A stretch of 64,000 bases of DNA, from positions 62,001 through 126,000 of the forward strand of contig NZ_JAFMPS010000007.1 in assembly GCF_020667895.1 (NCBI RefSeq). Direction: 5' to 3'. This stretch comes from Alcanivorax sp. 1008 (GTDB lineage: Bacteria; Pseudomonadota; Gammaproteobacteria; Pseudomonadales; Alcanivoracaceae). The position numbers were made by a program, and so were the translations under genes. Within the stretch, counting starts at the first letter, position 1. Each line of letters opens with the position of its first letter. The notes beneath the pieces were generated by a model. The model did not search any database, was not told the DNA's origin, and saw only the letters and a program-made list of their open reading frames with translations. Below are positions 36,580 through 47,814 of this stretch, one piece after another.

Positions 36580-36612
36580 ACAGGCCGGTGATGCAATGCA
36601 TCACCGGCCTGT
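36580..36612 (+). terminator. Terminator of the tRNA-Val/Asp unit
   Basis: A 15-bp stem ACAGGCCGGTGATGC/GCATCACCGGCCTGT with an AAT loop, followed by TTCTTTAT. Confidence 0.8.
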
Positions 36613-36662
36613 TTCTTTATGGGCCGGTGGAAACTTTAAACCAGTCCATTAAGGAGAGACCC

Positions 36663-36767
36663 ATGGATGAAGTAGTAGAAGAACGGCTCGACGAGCGCTT
36701 GACCGAGCTGTGCTGCGAAGAGTTTTTTGATGACGATATGGACGCGGATGACGGCTTCGAGCTGTAA
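36663..36767 (+). CDS. Acidic 34-residue microprotein
   Basis: A short frame starting at ATG 36663 encodes 34 residues: MDEVVEERLDERLTEL, then CCEEFFDDDM and DADDGFEL. About half of all residues are Asp/Glu, with a Cys-Cys pair in the middle. The ribosome binding site AAGGAGAG with 4-6 nt spacing is one of the best in the window. It lies between the tRNA terminator and fadH in an otherwise gene-free stretch of over 370 nt. No TM or signal. I know of no family; it could be a small regulator or an acidic mimic protein. Confidence 0.5.
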   Translation: MDEVVEERLDERLTELCCEEFFDDDMDADDGFEL

Positions 36768-36809
36768 TCTGCGTTCCTCCTCCCCCCTTTCCCCTCCGAT
36801 TTTCTCTGA

Positions 36810-38948
<2,139 letters not shown>

Positions 38949-38969
38949 CGGGCAAAGTTGCAGGGACAA

Positions 38970-38988
38970 GGCCGGGCATTGCCTGGCC
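38970..38988 (+). terminator. Weak terminator-like hairpin after fadH
   Basis: GGCCGGGC-ATT-GCCTGGCC (one G-T pair), with only a short T tract after it. Confidence 0.4.
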
Positions 38989-39115
38989 CAATTTGCTGGC
39001 TGTGCTTATTCTGTTGTTCACGTCCCCTCGCCATCTGTTATACCCTGACTATAATCGGCACCAAACTGACGCACAGTGTCAGTGATCTATCCCATCATAT
39101 TAAAAAGGACAAGGT

Positions 39116-40522
39116 ATGGGCATGTCGGCCGTCACTTCTGAGGCAATCCTGTTTTTCGGAGATCGCGGAGTCAGCAAAAGCATGCTGTTCTCTGACTTTG
39201 AGGCCATTCTGGATGGCATGGTTGGGGTGCCTGAATTTGCCGGTGAGCAAATAAAGGGGGCCTACTGTCTGGTTAACGGTGGCCTTCAGGTGGTCGCCCT
39301 GACCCTGTTTCTGATTGATTTTGATGACGATGGAATGGCCGATCACACCTGGAATGTGCCGCTGCGCCATCTTGCTGAGCATGGCGGTCCTGGTCCTGAT
39401 ATGGGCGTGGGCCCCATTCGTCTGGCCTGCAAGAGCCAGTGTCCGGTGGCCTGGCATCAGGAAAAGCTGTGGGACCCGGTGATGAAGCCCGGTGCCAATC
39501 ATTTCGTATTTATTCGTGATGCAGTTAAGGAGCGTGGCCCCAAGCTCGGTTTATTTATTGATGAGTCTTCCCCGACAGCGCATCCTGCTGCGCCAGCTCA
39601 GGCGGTGAAGCAGTTTTCTCCCACTGAAACCGTGCCCCCGGTGGTGGCGCCAGAGCCACCGGTAGTGCAGCCTCAAGCGCAGGCCCAGACCGTTCGTGAT
39701 GAAAAAGAGCGTCTGCGTATCGCGCGAACCTTGAAGGAGCTGCGTCTGCGAGTGCAGACCATGGAAAACAAGCACAAGGACGAGGTTGATCAGCTTCGTT
39801 ACGCGCATCAGACCAAGGAGGAGATTCTCAGCACTCAGCTGGAAAAGGTGCTGATGCAGTTTAAAACGCTGAAGTCGCAGAACGTGGCACTGCGTGAGCA
39901 GACGGACTCGCTCAAGTCTCAGGTGTTATCCCTGAATGAGAGTCTGCAGGAGCAGATGAACCATAGTGATGAGCACGGTAGTGAAATTGAGATTCTAACG
40001 GAGCAGTACAAGATCGCTCTTGAGCAGCGTCTCGACGAAGAGCGTGCCCGGCTTAGCGAAACCCTGCATGCTAAGGAAATGGAAGTTCTGAATCGGGATG
40101 AGCGTATTGCTGCTCTGGAGTTAGAGCTTGCAGATGCACGTCATGAGCAGATTCGCTCCGCCAATACCGGCGCAGAAAAGCTCCTTGAGAAGCTGCAAGG
40201 GCTGGGCCTCAATTTTATCGCATTTCATCCCGGTGCCGGGCATATCTCTATTAATGCCGGCGAGATTTCTGACTATATGCAGAATCCGATTGCCTTTGCG
40301 GCGCGTAAGTGTCTGGTCACTGAGGAGCATTACAGGGCTTGGCTGCGCCACTATGAGAATCCGGTTTGTCAGGTGGAAATTGGCGGGCAGCCCTGTGGCA
40401 AGCGGGTAATCAGAGTGGATGCGCCCAATCAGTTCCGGCCAGGGCAGTCGGACCGCAATGCGAACCGATGCCAATATTGCCGTTCGGACACAGCCATTGA
40501 AAACGTGCTGAAGTTTCGATGA
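39116..40522 (+). CDS. Coiled-coil protein with C-terminal four-cysteine motif
   Basis: The 468-aa protein has a globular N-domain (about 1-140), a Pro/Ala/Gln-rich linker (about 145-190) and a long coiled coil (about 195-360). A C-terminal domain (about 365-468) carries Cys418, Cys427, Cys452 and Cys455, a likely zinc site. Similar pseudomonad proteins are sometimes annotated as chromosome-partitioning-like, but no ParA Walker motif is present here. It precedes the CNB-rhodanese, nadK, yeaC and pepN genes, a neighbourhood I also recall in Pseudomonas. Function is unknown; a structural or scaffold role is possible. Confidence 0.72.
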   Translation: MGMSAVTSEAILFFGDRGVSKSMLFSDFEAILDGMVGVPEFAGEQIKGAYCLVNGGLQVVALTLFLIDFDDDGMADHTWNVPLRHLAEHGGPGPDMGVGPIRLACKSQCPVAWHQEKLWDPVMKPGANHFVFIRDAVKERGPKLGLFIDESSPTAHPAAPAQAVKQFSPTETVPPVVAPEPPVVQPQAQAQTVRDEKERLRIARTLKELRLRVQTMENKHKDEVDQLRYAHQTKEEILSTQLEKVLMQFKTLKSQNVALREQTDSLKSQVLSLNESLQEQMNHSDEHGSEIEILTEQYKIALEQRLDEERARLSETLHAKEMEVLNRDERIAALELELADARHEQIRSANTGAEKLLEKLQGLGLNFIAFHPGAGHISINAGEISDYMQNPIAFAARKCLVTEEHYRAWLRHYENPVCQVEIGGQPCGKRVIRVDAPNQFRPGQSDRNANRCQYCRSDTAIENVLKFR

Positions 40523-40632
40523 GATGAAAAGTGTTTTGTGAGGGACGTCACAAAATAGTGGATGTATTCTGAATCTGGTATGGAACGTGCAGAATCAGGG
40601 CCCGAAACGGGTGTAAATGGCGCGGAGCAGTC

Positions 40633-41712
40633 ATGGCCAACAGCGATTCGATTGATAAAAGTTTGTTGCAGACCTTTGTTCCGGTAAACGCGCTGAGCGG
40701 GGATCACCTCGATCGTTTGCTGGAGCAGCAGGAAGTTGTCCATTACCACCCCGGTGAGGTGTTATTTCACGCTGGTGAGTCGGATGACAACACCATCTAC
40801 TTGCTTAAGGGTGAGGTAGAGCTGGATCGGGGCAACGGTGATTGTCAGGTAGTCAGCGCCGGAGGGCTGGAGTCCTGGCATCCTCTGGACCCTGTGCAGC
40901 CGCGTCGCAGCACGGCAAAGGCGAAAAGCGAGGTTAGTGTTGTCCGCTTTGGAAGTGCCGGCCTTGATTCTATTCTGGCCTGGGACCAGTCGGCCGGTTA
41001 TGTGATTCTGGATATCAATTCCAACGCAGCCTACCAGGACGATCGTCACTGGATGATACGACTGCTCAAGTCGAAGCTTTTCTACCGTATTCCACCCGGC
41101 AATATTCTGGAAATTTTTCGACGGCTGAAGCCGCTGCGTTTCAGGGCTGGACAGGCAGTTATTACTCAGGGAGATGAGGCGGATTGTTGCTATATCATCA
41201 AGCAGGGCTTGTGTGAGGTGTTGGTCAAGGCCGAAGGAGCGGCCGACCCCATGCCAGTTGCGTTGCTTGAACAGGGTCAATGGTTTGGCGAGGATGCGCT
41301 GCTATCAGGCAAGCCACGCAACGCGACTGTGGTGATGGCGACGGATGGAGAGCTGATGCGGCTCGATCGCAAGGACTTCGATGAGCTGCTGCGCGAGCCC
41401 ATCGTCAGGACGATTTCCGCGGCGGACGCTCGCGAGCGTATTGCCGGCGGCGCGCGCTGGCTGGACGTGCGTACCCCGGACGAGTTTGAGCAGTCCCATC
41501 TGCGTGGCGCCCTGAATATGCCGCTGAACGTACTGCGCCTGAAGTCCCGCCTGCTGGACCCATCCAAGGTCTATCTGGCTTGCTGCGATACCGGTCGGCG
41601 CAGCGCCTCTGCTGCTTTTCTGCTCAATAATGTGGGCATTGATGTGCATGTCCTTGAGGGTGGCTTGAATGCCCAGAGTGCTGTGCTGAGCGATTTGATT
41701 GAGCACGAATAG
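40633..41712 (+). CDS. Cyclic-nucleotide-binding domain pair fused to rhodanese
   Basis: The 359-aa protein has two CNB-type jelly rolls, at about 18-125 (degenerate) and 145-255 (LRFRAGQAVITQGDEADCCY; GQWFGEDALLSGKPRNATV), then a rhodanese domain (about 258-355; ARWLDVRTPDEFEQSHLRGA) with active-site loop CDTGRR, catalytic Cys318. There is no HTH or kinase domain. It may couple nucleotide sensing to persulfide chemistry. The start ATG 40633 has GGAG. It is co-directional with nadK and shortly upstream of it. Confidence 0.83.
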   Translation: MANSDSIDKSLLQTFVPVNALSGDHLDRLLEQQEVVHYHPGEVLFHAGESDDNTIYLLKGEVELDRGNGDCQVVSAGGLESWHPLDPVQPRRSTAKAKSEVSVVRFGSAGLDSILAWDQSAGYVILDINSNAAYQDDRHWMIRLLKSKLFYRIPPGNILEIFRRLKPLRFRAGQAVITQGDEADCCYIIKQGLCEVLVKAEGAADPMPVALLEQGQWFGEDALLSGKPRNATVVMATDGELMRLDRKDFDELLREPIVRTISAADARERIAGGARWLDVRTPDEFEQSHLRGALNMPLNVLRLKSRLLDPSKVYLACCDTGRRSASAAFLLNNVGIDVHVLEGGLNAQSAVLSDLIEHE

Positions 41713-41804
41713 TCTATGGCAGGGCGGTTTCACGCTGCCCTGCCTTGCTATGCTTTACGGTCCCATTCATGCTTCCCCCTTTCTTGCTGTCATTAGGTGC
41801 CACG

Positions 41805-42695
41805 GTGCCACGTGAGACTTTTCGTCATATCGGTTTGATTGCCAAAACAGAGAGTGAGCAGGCTCTGTATTCGCTGCGCCAAATAGTGCACTTCCTCAAC
41901 GGGCGCGGCGTCCACGTCATTATCGATCAGGAGCTGTCTGAGTCCTTGCCGGAGATGGGGCTGCAGGCTGGCAGTCGTAGTCAGCTCGGTGAGTCCTGCG
42001 ATCTGGTTATCGTGGTCGGCGGTGATGGATGCTTGCTTGGTGCTGCCAGAGCCCTGGCGCGCCACGATGTACCCGTACTTGGTATCAACCGTGGTCGGCT
42101 TGGCTTCCTTACGGACGTGCGGCCATCCGAGATTGAGTCGCGGATTGGTCAAGTGCTGGATGGGGACTACACCCTTGAGTCGCGATTCCTGATCGACATG
42201 GAGGTGCGTCGTGGCAAGACGGTGCTGGGTGAGGGCTCGGCGCTTAATGATGTGGTGTTGTTGTCTGGTGACAACGTTCACATGATCGAATTTGACCTGC
42301 ATATTGATGGCGTTTACGTCTACAGCCAGCGCTCCGATGGTCTGATCATTTCCACACCCACCGGGTCTACCGCCTATGCGTTGTCTGGGGGTGGACCAAT
42401 CATGCACCCGAAGCTGGATGCCATGGTGCTGGTGCCTCTTAATCCGCACACATTAACCAGCCGACCTCTGGTGGTTGATGGCAACAGCGAAATCAAGATT
42501 CGTATCCGTAGTCATCGGGTTCGACCTCTGGTCAGTTGCGACGGACAGGAAGGTATTCGAGCCGAGCTGGATGATGTGATTTCAATTCGCAAGAAGCCCC
42601 ATCGCTTGAAGTTACTGCATCCGCCCGGACATGACTTTTATGAGGTGTGTCGCTCCAAGCTGGGCTGGAGCAGCCGCCCTGGAGAGCCATCATGA
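41805..42695 (+). CDS. nadK: NAD kinase
   Basis: NadK phosphorylates NAD+ to NADP+ with ATP. The start was set at GTG 41805 (AGG 7 nt upstream), which aligns with known N-termini (ETFRHIGLIAK). ATG 41769 gives 12 more residues but has no SD. The 296-aa protein has GGDG at 72-75, GINRGRLGFLTD, LNDVV, and SDGLIISTPTGSTAYALSGG. The residue after GGDG is Cys76, where family members usually have Thr, Ser or Asn. The stop overlaps the next start (ATGA). Confidence 0.95.
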   Translation: MPRETFRHIGLIAKTESEQALYSLRQIVHFLNGRGVHVIIDQELSESLPEMGLQAGSRSQLGESCDLVIVVGGDGCLLGAARALARHDVPVLGINRGRLGFLTDVRPSEIESRIGQVLDGDYTLESRFLIDMEVRRGKTVLGEGSALNDVVLLSGDNVHMIEFDLHIDGVYVYSQRSDGLIISTPTGSTAYALSGGGPIMHPKLDAMVLVPLNPHTLTSRPLVVDGNSEIKIRIRSHRVRPLVSCDGQEGIRAELDDVISIRKKPHRLKLLHPPGHDFYEVCRSKLGWSSRPGEPS

Positions 42696-42961
42696 GTGAG
42701 GATTTTGCTCGTACTGCTGCGCAGATGAGCCGCGATGTTTATCAAAGTTTGCGCCGCTCCGTTGAGTTAGGGCGCTGGCCGGATGGGCGTCAATTGACTG
42801 CCGAGCAGCGCCAGACAAGCCTGCAAGCAGTGATTGCCTGGGAGGCTGCCAACCTGCCGGAGGAGGAACGAACAGGTTTTATCGCCAGGCCCGACTGCGC
42901 CACCGACAGCAGTGCAGAGCAGCCGGTTAATTGGCGCACGGGAGGCAAGCAGGATGCGTGA
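42692..42961 (+). CDS. yeaC: DUF1315 family protein YeaC
   Basis: The 89-aa protein MSEDFARTAAQMSRDVYQSL matches the YeaC/DUF1315 pattern with the conserved LRRSVELGRWPDGRQLTAEQ and a C-terminal segment after LPEEERTG. Function is unknown in the family as far as I know. ATGA overlap with nadK and an 8-nt overlap with pepN show translational coupling in a nadK-yeaC-pepN operon. Confidence 0.85.
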   Translation: MSEDFARTAAQMSRDVYQSLRRSVELGRWPDGRQLTAEQRQTSLQAVIAWEAANLPEEERTGFIARPDCATDSSAEQPVNWRTGGKQDA

Positions 42962-45560
42962 TAACCAGGCTCCCAAGCCCATACGCCGGCTTGACTACCG
43001 CCCGCCCGCCTTTTGGGTGGATAGCGTTGCGCTGGACTTTGATATTTATGGCGACCTGACACGGGTGCGCAGTCGTTTGTGCCTGCGCCGAAATACCGCT
43101 GCCGATGCTCCAGCGGACTGCGTGTTTGATGGTGAGATGCTGGTTATTGAGTCCTTGGCCGTTGATGGCAAAACGCTGTCGGAGCAAGAGTATCGGTATC
43201 AAGGCGGTCAGCTTGCATTGCTTTCCGTCCCGGATAAGTTTGTCTTTGAATCCGTGGTGACCATTGACCCGCGAAGCAACACTGCTCTGGAGGGGTTGTA
43301 CGTTTCCAAAGGTATGTACTGCACTCAATGTGAGGCGGAAGGTTTTCGCCGCATTACTTTCTTTCCTGACCGCCCGGATGTGCTGAGCCGTTTTACCACC
43401 ACTGTCAGAGCCGACAAGTCTCGTTATCCGTTGCTGTTATCTAACGGTAACCCGGTGGCGGAAGGTGAGGAGGATGGCCGACATTGGGTGACTTGGGAGG
43501 ACCCGTTCGCCAAGCCATGCTATTTATTTGCTTTGGTGGCCGGCGATTTGGCTTGCCTCGAAGACACTTTTACAACCACTAGTGGTCGCTCCGTAAAGCT
43601 GCGTATTTATGCAGAGCATCATGATCTCGATAAACTCGATTTCGCTATGGACTCTCTTAAGCGCAGTATGCTTTGGGATGAACAAGTGTATGGGCGGGAA
43701 TACGATCTGGATATTTATATGATCGTTGCCGTCAGCCATTTCAATATGGGGGCGATGGAAAACAAGGGCCTCAATATTTTCAATACGTCCTGTGTGCTGG
43801 CCCATCCAGACACCACTACGGATCAGGGTTATCAGCGGGTTGAGGCGGTGGTGGCCCATGAGTATTTTCATAATTGGTCTGGCAATCGGGTTACTTGCCG
43901 TGACTGGTTTCAGCTTAGTCTGAAGGAAGGCTTTACAGTCTTTCGGGATCAGGAGTTCTCTGCAGATACGCACTCGCGGGCGGTGAAGCGAGTCGAAGAT
44001 GTGGACATGCTGCGCACCATTCAGTTTGCTGAAGATGGCGGGCCAATGGCTCATCCTGTGCGCCCGGACGAGTATCAGAAAATCGATAATTTCTACACCG
44101 TGACCATCTATGAGAAGGGCGCGGAAGTGGTGCGCATGCAGTACAACCTGCTTGGCCCGGAATTATTTCGCAAGGCAACGGACCTGTACTTTTCCCGCTT
44201 CGACGGGCAGGCAGTAACCTGTGATGATTTTGTTGACTGCATGGAAGAGGCCAGTGGTCAGGATCTGTCGCAGTTTCGCCGCTGGTACAGTCAGGCTGGT
44301 ACGCCTCGGTTAACCGCCACTGACCAATACAGCAACGGTATTTATCGTTTGACCCTTAGTCAGCAAACCGCGCCAACACCAGGGCAGGCGGACAAGCAAC
44401 CGTTAATGGTTCCGGTCTCCATGGCGCTGCTTGACCAATCAGGTCAGCCCCTGGTGCTTGATGCAGATGGCGCCACGGAGACGGTGCTTATCTTGTCTGA
44501 CGCGACCCAGACTTTTGAGTTCACCCTCCCTGAACAGCCGGTGCCGGTGTTGCTACGTGGTTTTTCCGCGCCGGTGGAGTTGCGCTATCCCTATAGCGCG
44601 GATCAACTGGCATTGATTCTGGCTCATGATACCGATGGTTACTGTCGCTGGGACGCCGCCCAGCGGCTGGGGCTGGAGGCTATTCGGCGGATTATTGCGG
44701 GCTCTGACCCCCTGGTCGAAGCGGAGCAGCTGCTGTCGCCCTGGCGGCAAGTGCTGGCTCGGGCGGCCGAAGACCCCGCCGGGGCGGCCCTGCTGCTTGG
44801 ATTGCCGTCCGAGAGGGCGCTTGCTGAGCAATTCCTGCCACTGGATCCAAGGGCAATCCATCTGGCTCGTACCAGTCTGGAGCGTGCCCTTGGCCGGCTT
44901 CTGCAGGCAGATATTGAGGCCTTGCTGCCCACGCTGGTGGTCTCCGGGCCTTATCGGGCAGAGGCCGCCGATATTGGTCGCCGCACCCTGATGCAGCGCT
45001 GTCTGGCCTTGTTGGCCTCAGGCGAGGCCGCGGGCTTGGGCAGTCGTTTGGCTCAGCAGTTTGGCTCTGCCAGCAATATGACGGAGCGTCTCGGTGCGTT
45101 GCGTTTGTTGGTTTGGCACGGTTTGCCGCAGGCGGATCAGGCGCTGAAGGAGTTTGCCGCCCGTTATGCCGGCGAGGCCTTGGTGATGGATCAGTGGTTT
45201 GCTGTGCAAGCACTTGTTCCCGGGGAGCAGACGGTGGCGGTAGTAGAGAGGCTGATGGGGCACTCTGCTTTTGAAATGACATCACCGAACCGGGTGCGGG
45301 GTTTGCTGGGTAGTTTCGCCAATGGCAACCCTTCGGCCTTTCACGCTGCTGATGGGAGCGGTTACCGCTTGTATGCGGATGCCTTGGCCCGTCTTGACCG
45401 ATTGAACCCCCAGGTGGCGGCGCGTATGGCTAACGCCTTTGCAACCTTGCCTCGTTTGGCGGGTGATTTTCAGGTGAATATGCGCTTGGCTGTGCAGCAA
45501 CTGCGCGATGGCGAGTGTTCGGCGAACCTGGCCGAAGTGCTCGACAGATTGCTTCAGTGA
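42954..45560 (+). CDS. pepN: Aminopeptidase N
   Basis: PepN is the main broad-specificity zinc aminopeptidase. The start was set at ATG 42954 behind GGAGG (8 nt), giving 868 aa, the normal length; an in-frame earlier ATG lies inside yeaC. It has GAMEN (266-270) for N-terminal recognition, zinc ligands His302 and His306 in HEYFHNW, Glu325 in LKEGFTVF, and the M1 alanyl-aminopeptidase C-terminal helical domain. It overlaps yeaC by 8 nt. Confidence 0.96.
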   Translation: MRDNQAPKPIRRLDYRPPAFWVDSVALDFDIYGDLTRVRSRLCLRRNTAADAPADCVFDGEMLVIESLAVDGKTLSEQEYRYQGGQLALLSVPDKFVFESVVTIDPRSNTALEGLYVSKGMYCTQCEAEGFRRITFFPDRPDVLSRFTTTVRADKSRYPLLLSNGNPVAEGEEDGRHWVTWEDPFAKPCYLFALVAGDLACLEDTFTTTSGRSVKLRIYAEHHDLDKLDFAMDSLKRSMLWDEQVYGREYDLDIYMIVAVSHFNMGAMENKGLNIFNTSCVLAHPDTTTDQGYQRVEAVVAHEYFHNWSGNRVTCRDWFQLSLKEGFTVFRDQEFSADTHSRAVKRVEDVDMLRTIQFAEDGGPMAHPVRPDEYQKIDNFYTVTIYEKGAEVVRMQYNLLGPELFRKATDLYFSRFDGQAVTCDDFVDCMEEASGQDLSQFRRWYSQAGTPRLTATDQYSNGIYRLTLSQQTAPTPGQADKQPLMVPVSMALLDQSGQPLVLDADGATETVLILSDATQTFEFTLPEQPVPVLLRGFSAPVELRYPYSADQLALILAHDTDGYCRWDAAQRLGLEAIRRIIAGSDPLVEAEQLLSPWRQVLARAAEDPAGAALLLGLPSERALAEQFLPLDPRAIHLARTSLERALGRLLQADIEALLPTLVVSGPYRAEAADIGRRTLMQRCLALLASGEAAGLGSRLAQQFGSASNMTERLGALRLLVWHGLPQADQALKEFAARYAGEALVMDQWFAVQALVPGEQTVAVVERLMGHSAFEMTSPNRVRGLLGSFANGNPSAFHAADGSGYRLYADALARLDRLNPQVAARMANAFATLPRLAGDFQVNMRLAVQQLRDGECSANLAEVLDRLLQ

Positions 45561-45772
45561 CATTCGCCAATGTTTTTGTGAACAGCTTTGCACAGGACTC
45601 AAGAGTCACCGATACAGCTAGATTGGAAGGATGTTTTGTATTTCAATAGGATAAAAGGGTGGTTTCAGGTTACAGTTAAGATCAGTCAGAACAATCGCAC
45701 GCGATCTCTCGAAAGATCCGGCGACAGAAAAAAAAGATAATTCGAATAATCGGGCGAATCACGGAGTTATAT

Positions 45773-47746
45773 ATGAATAACAAGCTCATCAGGAAAACCC
45801 GGCTGGCTGCTGCGGTGGCTGGAGCGGTGATGGTCGGCAATCTGTCGGCGGCGGAGTTCACCTTTAACGACGGTGCTATCACCGGGCGCTTTGACACACT
45901 TCTTAGTGCCGGCGCCCTGTTTCGCACAGAGGGTCAGGACGCCAAGCTGGCTGCAACCGAAGATGCGCTGGTGATGGCCGGCAAGGGTTATTCGACGCAG
46001 CTGAACAAGAACGACGCTAACAATAATTTCGATACCGGTCTGGCTTCGATGGTCTACAAGATCAGCCCGACCCTGGTAATGCAGTTTGAGGGCGGTTGGG
46101 GCATCAACGTCAGCGGCACCGCGTTCTATGACTCCGTGATTATGGGTGGTGGTCATGACGGTGGCGACTTGAACTCCATCGCCCCGGGGTTCGTTACTGT
46201 TGGCGGTATTAATCGTTACGCCACTTACTCTGACTATGCCAACAACGGTACTGGTGATCGCTTCTCTGATGACGCAAGAGATGAGGCCGGTAGCCGTGCC
46301 CGTTTGCTTGATGCCTATGTGTTTGCCGACTTCGATTTTCTTGATCGTCCAATGAACGTTCGTCTCGGTCAGCAGGTGATTAGCTGGGGTGAGGCTCTGT
46401 TCATTCAAGGTGGTGTTAACACAGCTAACTACATCGACCTGAATGCTTTGCGTCTGCCTGGCTCAGAGATTAAAGAAGCGCTGTTGCCGCTCACCAGCTT
46501 GTACTTCAACTGGGGTGTTACCGATAACCTTTCCATGGAATCTTTCTACCAGTTTGACTGGCAGAATTCCGAAGACGCACCGGCGGGTACTTACTGGTCG
46601 ACCCATGATGCATTCCCGGGTAAAGGCGCAAACAACGTCATCGTAGATGGTCGTCTGGTAGCAGCCAGTGCAGGGGTGCCGGCTTTGGCTGATGCATTTG
46701 CCAGTTACACCCTCTCGACTTATGGAGTCTCTGGAACTGGGGCTGGTGAGTACCAGTACGAGCAAACTCAGGTAACGGTAAATCGTCTGGCTGACGAAGA
46801 AGCGAAGGACGATGGCCAGTTCGGTCTGGCGTTCCGTTATTTCTCCGACTTCTTTGGCGGCACGGAGTTTGGTCTGTTCTACACCAGAACCCATGCACGT
46901 TTGCCGGTGGTTGGTGCTCGACTGGATCTGATTGGTGCCGGCACCATCCCGGAGAAAATTGATAACGCTAACTACTTCATGGCCTACAACGAAGATGTGG
47001 ACATGCTGGGCCTGACATTCAGCACCAACGTTGGTCAGATGTCTCTGTCCGGTGAGCTGGCTTATCGTCCGGAGCAGAAAATCATCAATGAAGTTGGTGA
47101 CAACCTGCTGCAAAGTCTGTCCGGGCTGGCCGCCAATCCTGCGCCAACCATTGCCAACATCACTGCGCACTGTGTTCGCCTGAAGATGGGAGGTTCCTGC
47201 CTGGATGGCACTGATGCAGTGATTCAGGGTCAGGAATACTACTTCTACGAAGAAGTGGAGACACTGACTGGCTCTCTGGTTGGCCTTTACTTCTTCGGCC
47301 CGATGCTTGGCGCGGATAACGTGACAGGCGTGCTGGAACTGGGCGTAGATCAAATCATCAGTGGTCTGGATAGCAACCTGAACTACAACTCCACCGCGGC
47401 GATTCTTAGTGGTGAGGCGTTAATTCGCAACCCGAACGATCCTAATGCCTACTTCTTGACCGAGTCTGCATGGGGGTACCGAGCGGTGCTGCAGGCTGAC
47501 TACACTAACGTCTTTGCGGGTGTGGCAATCAAGCCTAGCGTTCGGCTTCAGCATGATGTGGACGGCAACTCTCCGATTGGCGGCAACTTTATGGAAGACC
47601 GTAAAGCGGCAACGCTGGGCGTAGACTTTGTCTATCTCAACAACCTTGAGGTTGGCGTGCAGGCAACCAGCTTCTGGGGCAACAGTTATAGCAACAAGCT
47701 CAGTGACCGTAACAACGCCTCGCTGGCGCTGAAATACGCATTCTGA
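45773..47746 (+). CDS. DUF1302 family outer-membrane-type protein
   Basis: The 657-aa exported protein has a signal peptide (cleavage near residue 27, SAA-EF). The mature part is rich in Gly/Asn/Asp and alternating aromatic strands and ends in ALKYAF with a terminal Phe, all typical of an outer-membrane beta barrel. VRLGQQVISWGEALFIQGGVN fits the DUF1302 family. It heads a five-gene set and is preceded by a 212-nt gap that must contain the promoter; no clear -35/-10 pair was identified there. A channel for hydrophobic compounds is a reasonable guess, not shown. Confidence 0.82.
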   Translation: MNNKLIRKTRLAAAVAGAVMVGNLSAAEFTFNDGAITGRFDTLLSAGALFRTEGQDAKLAATEDALVMAGKGYSTQLNKNDANNNFDTGLASMVYKISPTLVMQFEGGWGINVSGTAFYDSVIMGGGHDGGDLNSIAPGFVTVGGINRYATYSDYANNGTGDRFSDDARDEAGSRARLLDAYVFADFDFLDRPMNVRLGQQVISWGEALFIQGGVNTANYIDLNALRLPGSEIKEALLPLTSLYFNWGVTDNLSMESFYQFDWQNSEDAPAGTYWSTHDAFPGKGANNVIVDGRLVAASAGVPALADAFASYTLSTYGVSGTGAGEYQYEQTQVTVNRLADEEAKDDGQFGLAFRYFSDFFGGTEFGLFYTRTHARLPVVGARLDLIGAGTIPEKIDNANYFMAYNEDVDMLGLTFSTNVGQMSLSGELAYRPEQKIINEVGDNLLQSLSGLAANPAPTIANITAHCVRLKMGGSCLDGTDAVIQGQEYYFYEEVETLTGSLVGLYFFGPMLGADNVTGVLELGVDQIISGLDSNLNYNSTAAILSGEALIRNPNDPNAYFLTESAWGYRAVLQADYTNVFAGVAIKPSVRLQHDVDGNSPIGGNFMEDRKAATLGVDFVYLNNLEVGVQATSFWGNSYSNKLSDRNNASLALKYAF

Positions 47747-47769
47747 GTCAGACACTTATAACAATGATT

Positions 47770-47789
47770 GGACGCGTTACGGCGCGTCC
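47770..47789 (+). repeat. Intercistronic hairpin between DUF1302 and DUF1329 genes
   Basis: GGACGCG-TTACGG-CGCGTCC, 7-bp GC-rich stem without a T tract, so more likely an mRNA-stability or processing element than a terminator. Confidence 0.6.
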
Positions 47790-47814
47790 GACGGGAAAGC
47801 AACGGAGAGAAACC

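Noticed and set aside
42834..42953. N-terminal extension of pepN inside yeaC
   Set aside because: The extension would overlap most of yeaC's second half. ATG 42954 has GGAGG and matches the usual PepN start.
45767..47353. Minus-strand open frames opposite the DUF1302 gene
   Set aside because: They are low-information shadows caused by codon bias of the real barrel gene; no SD and no known motif.
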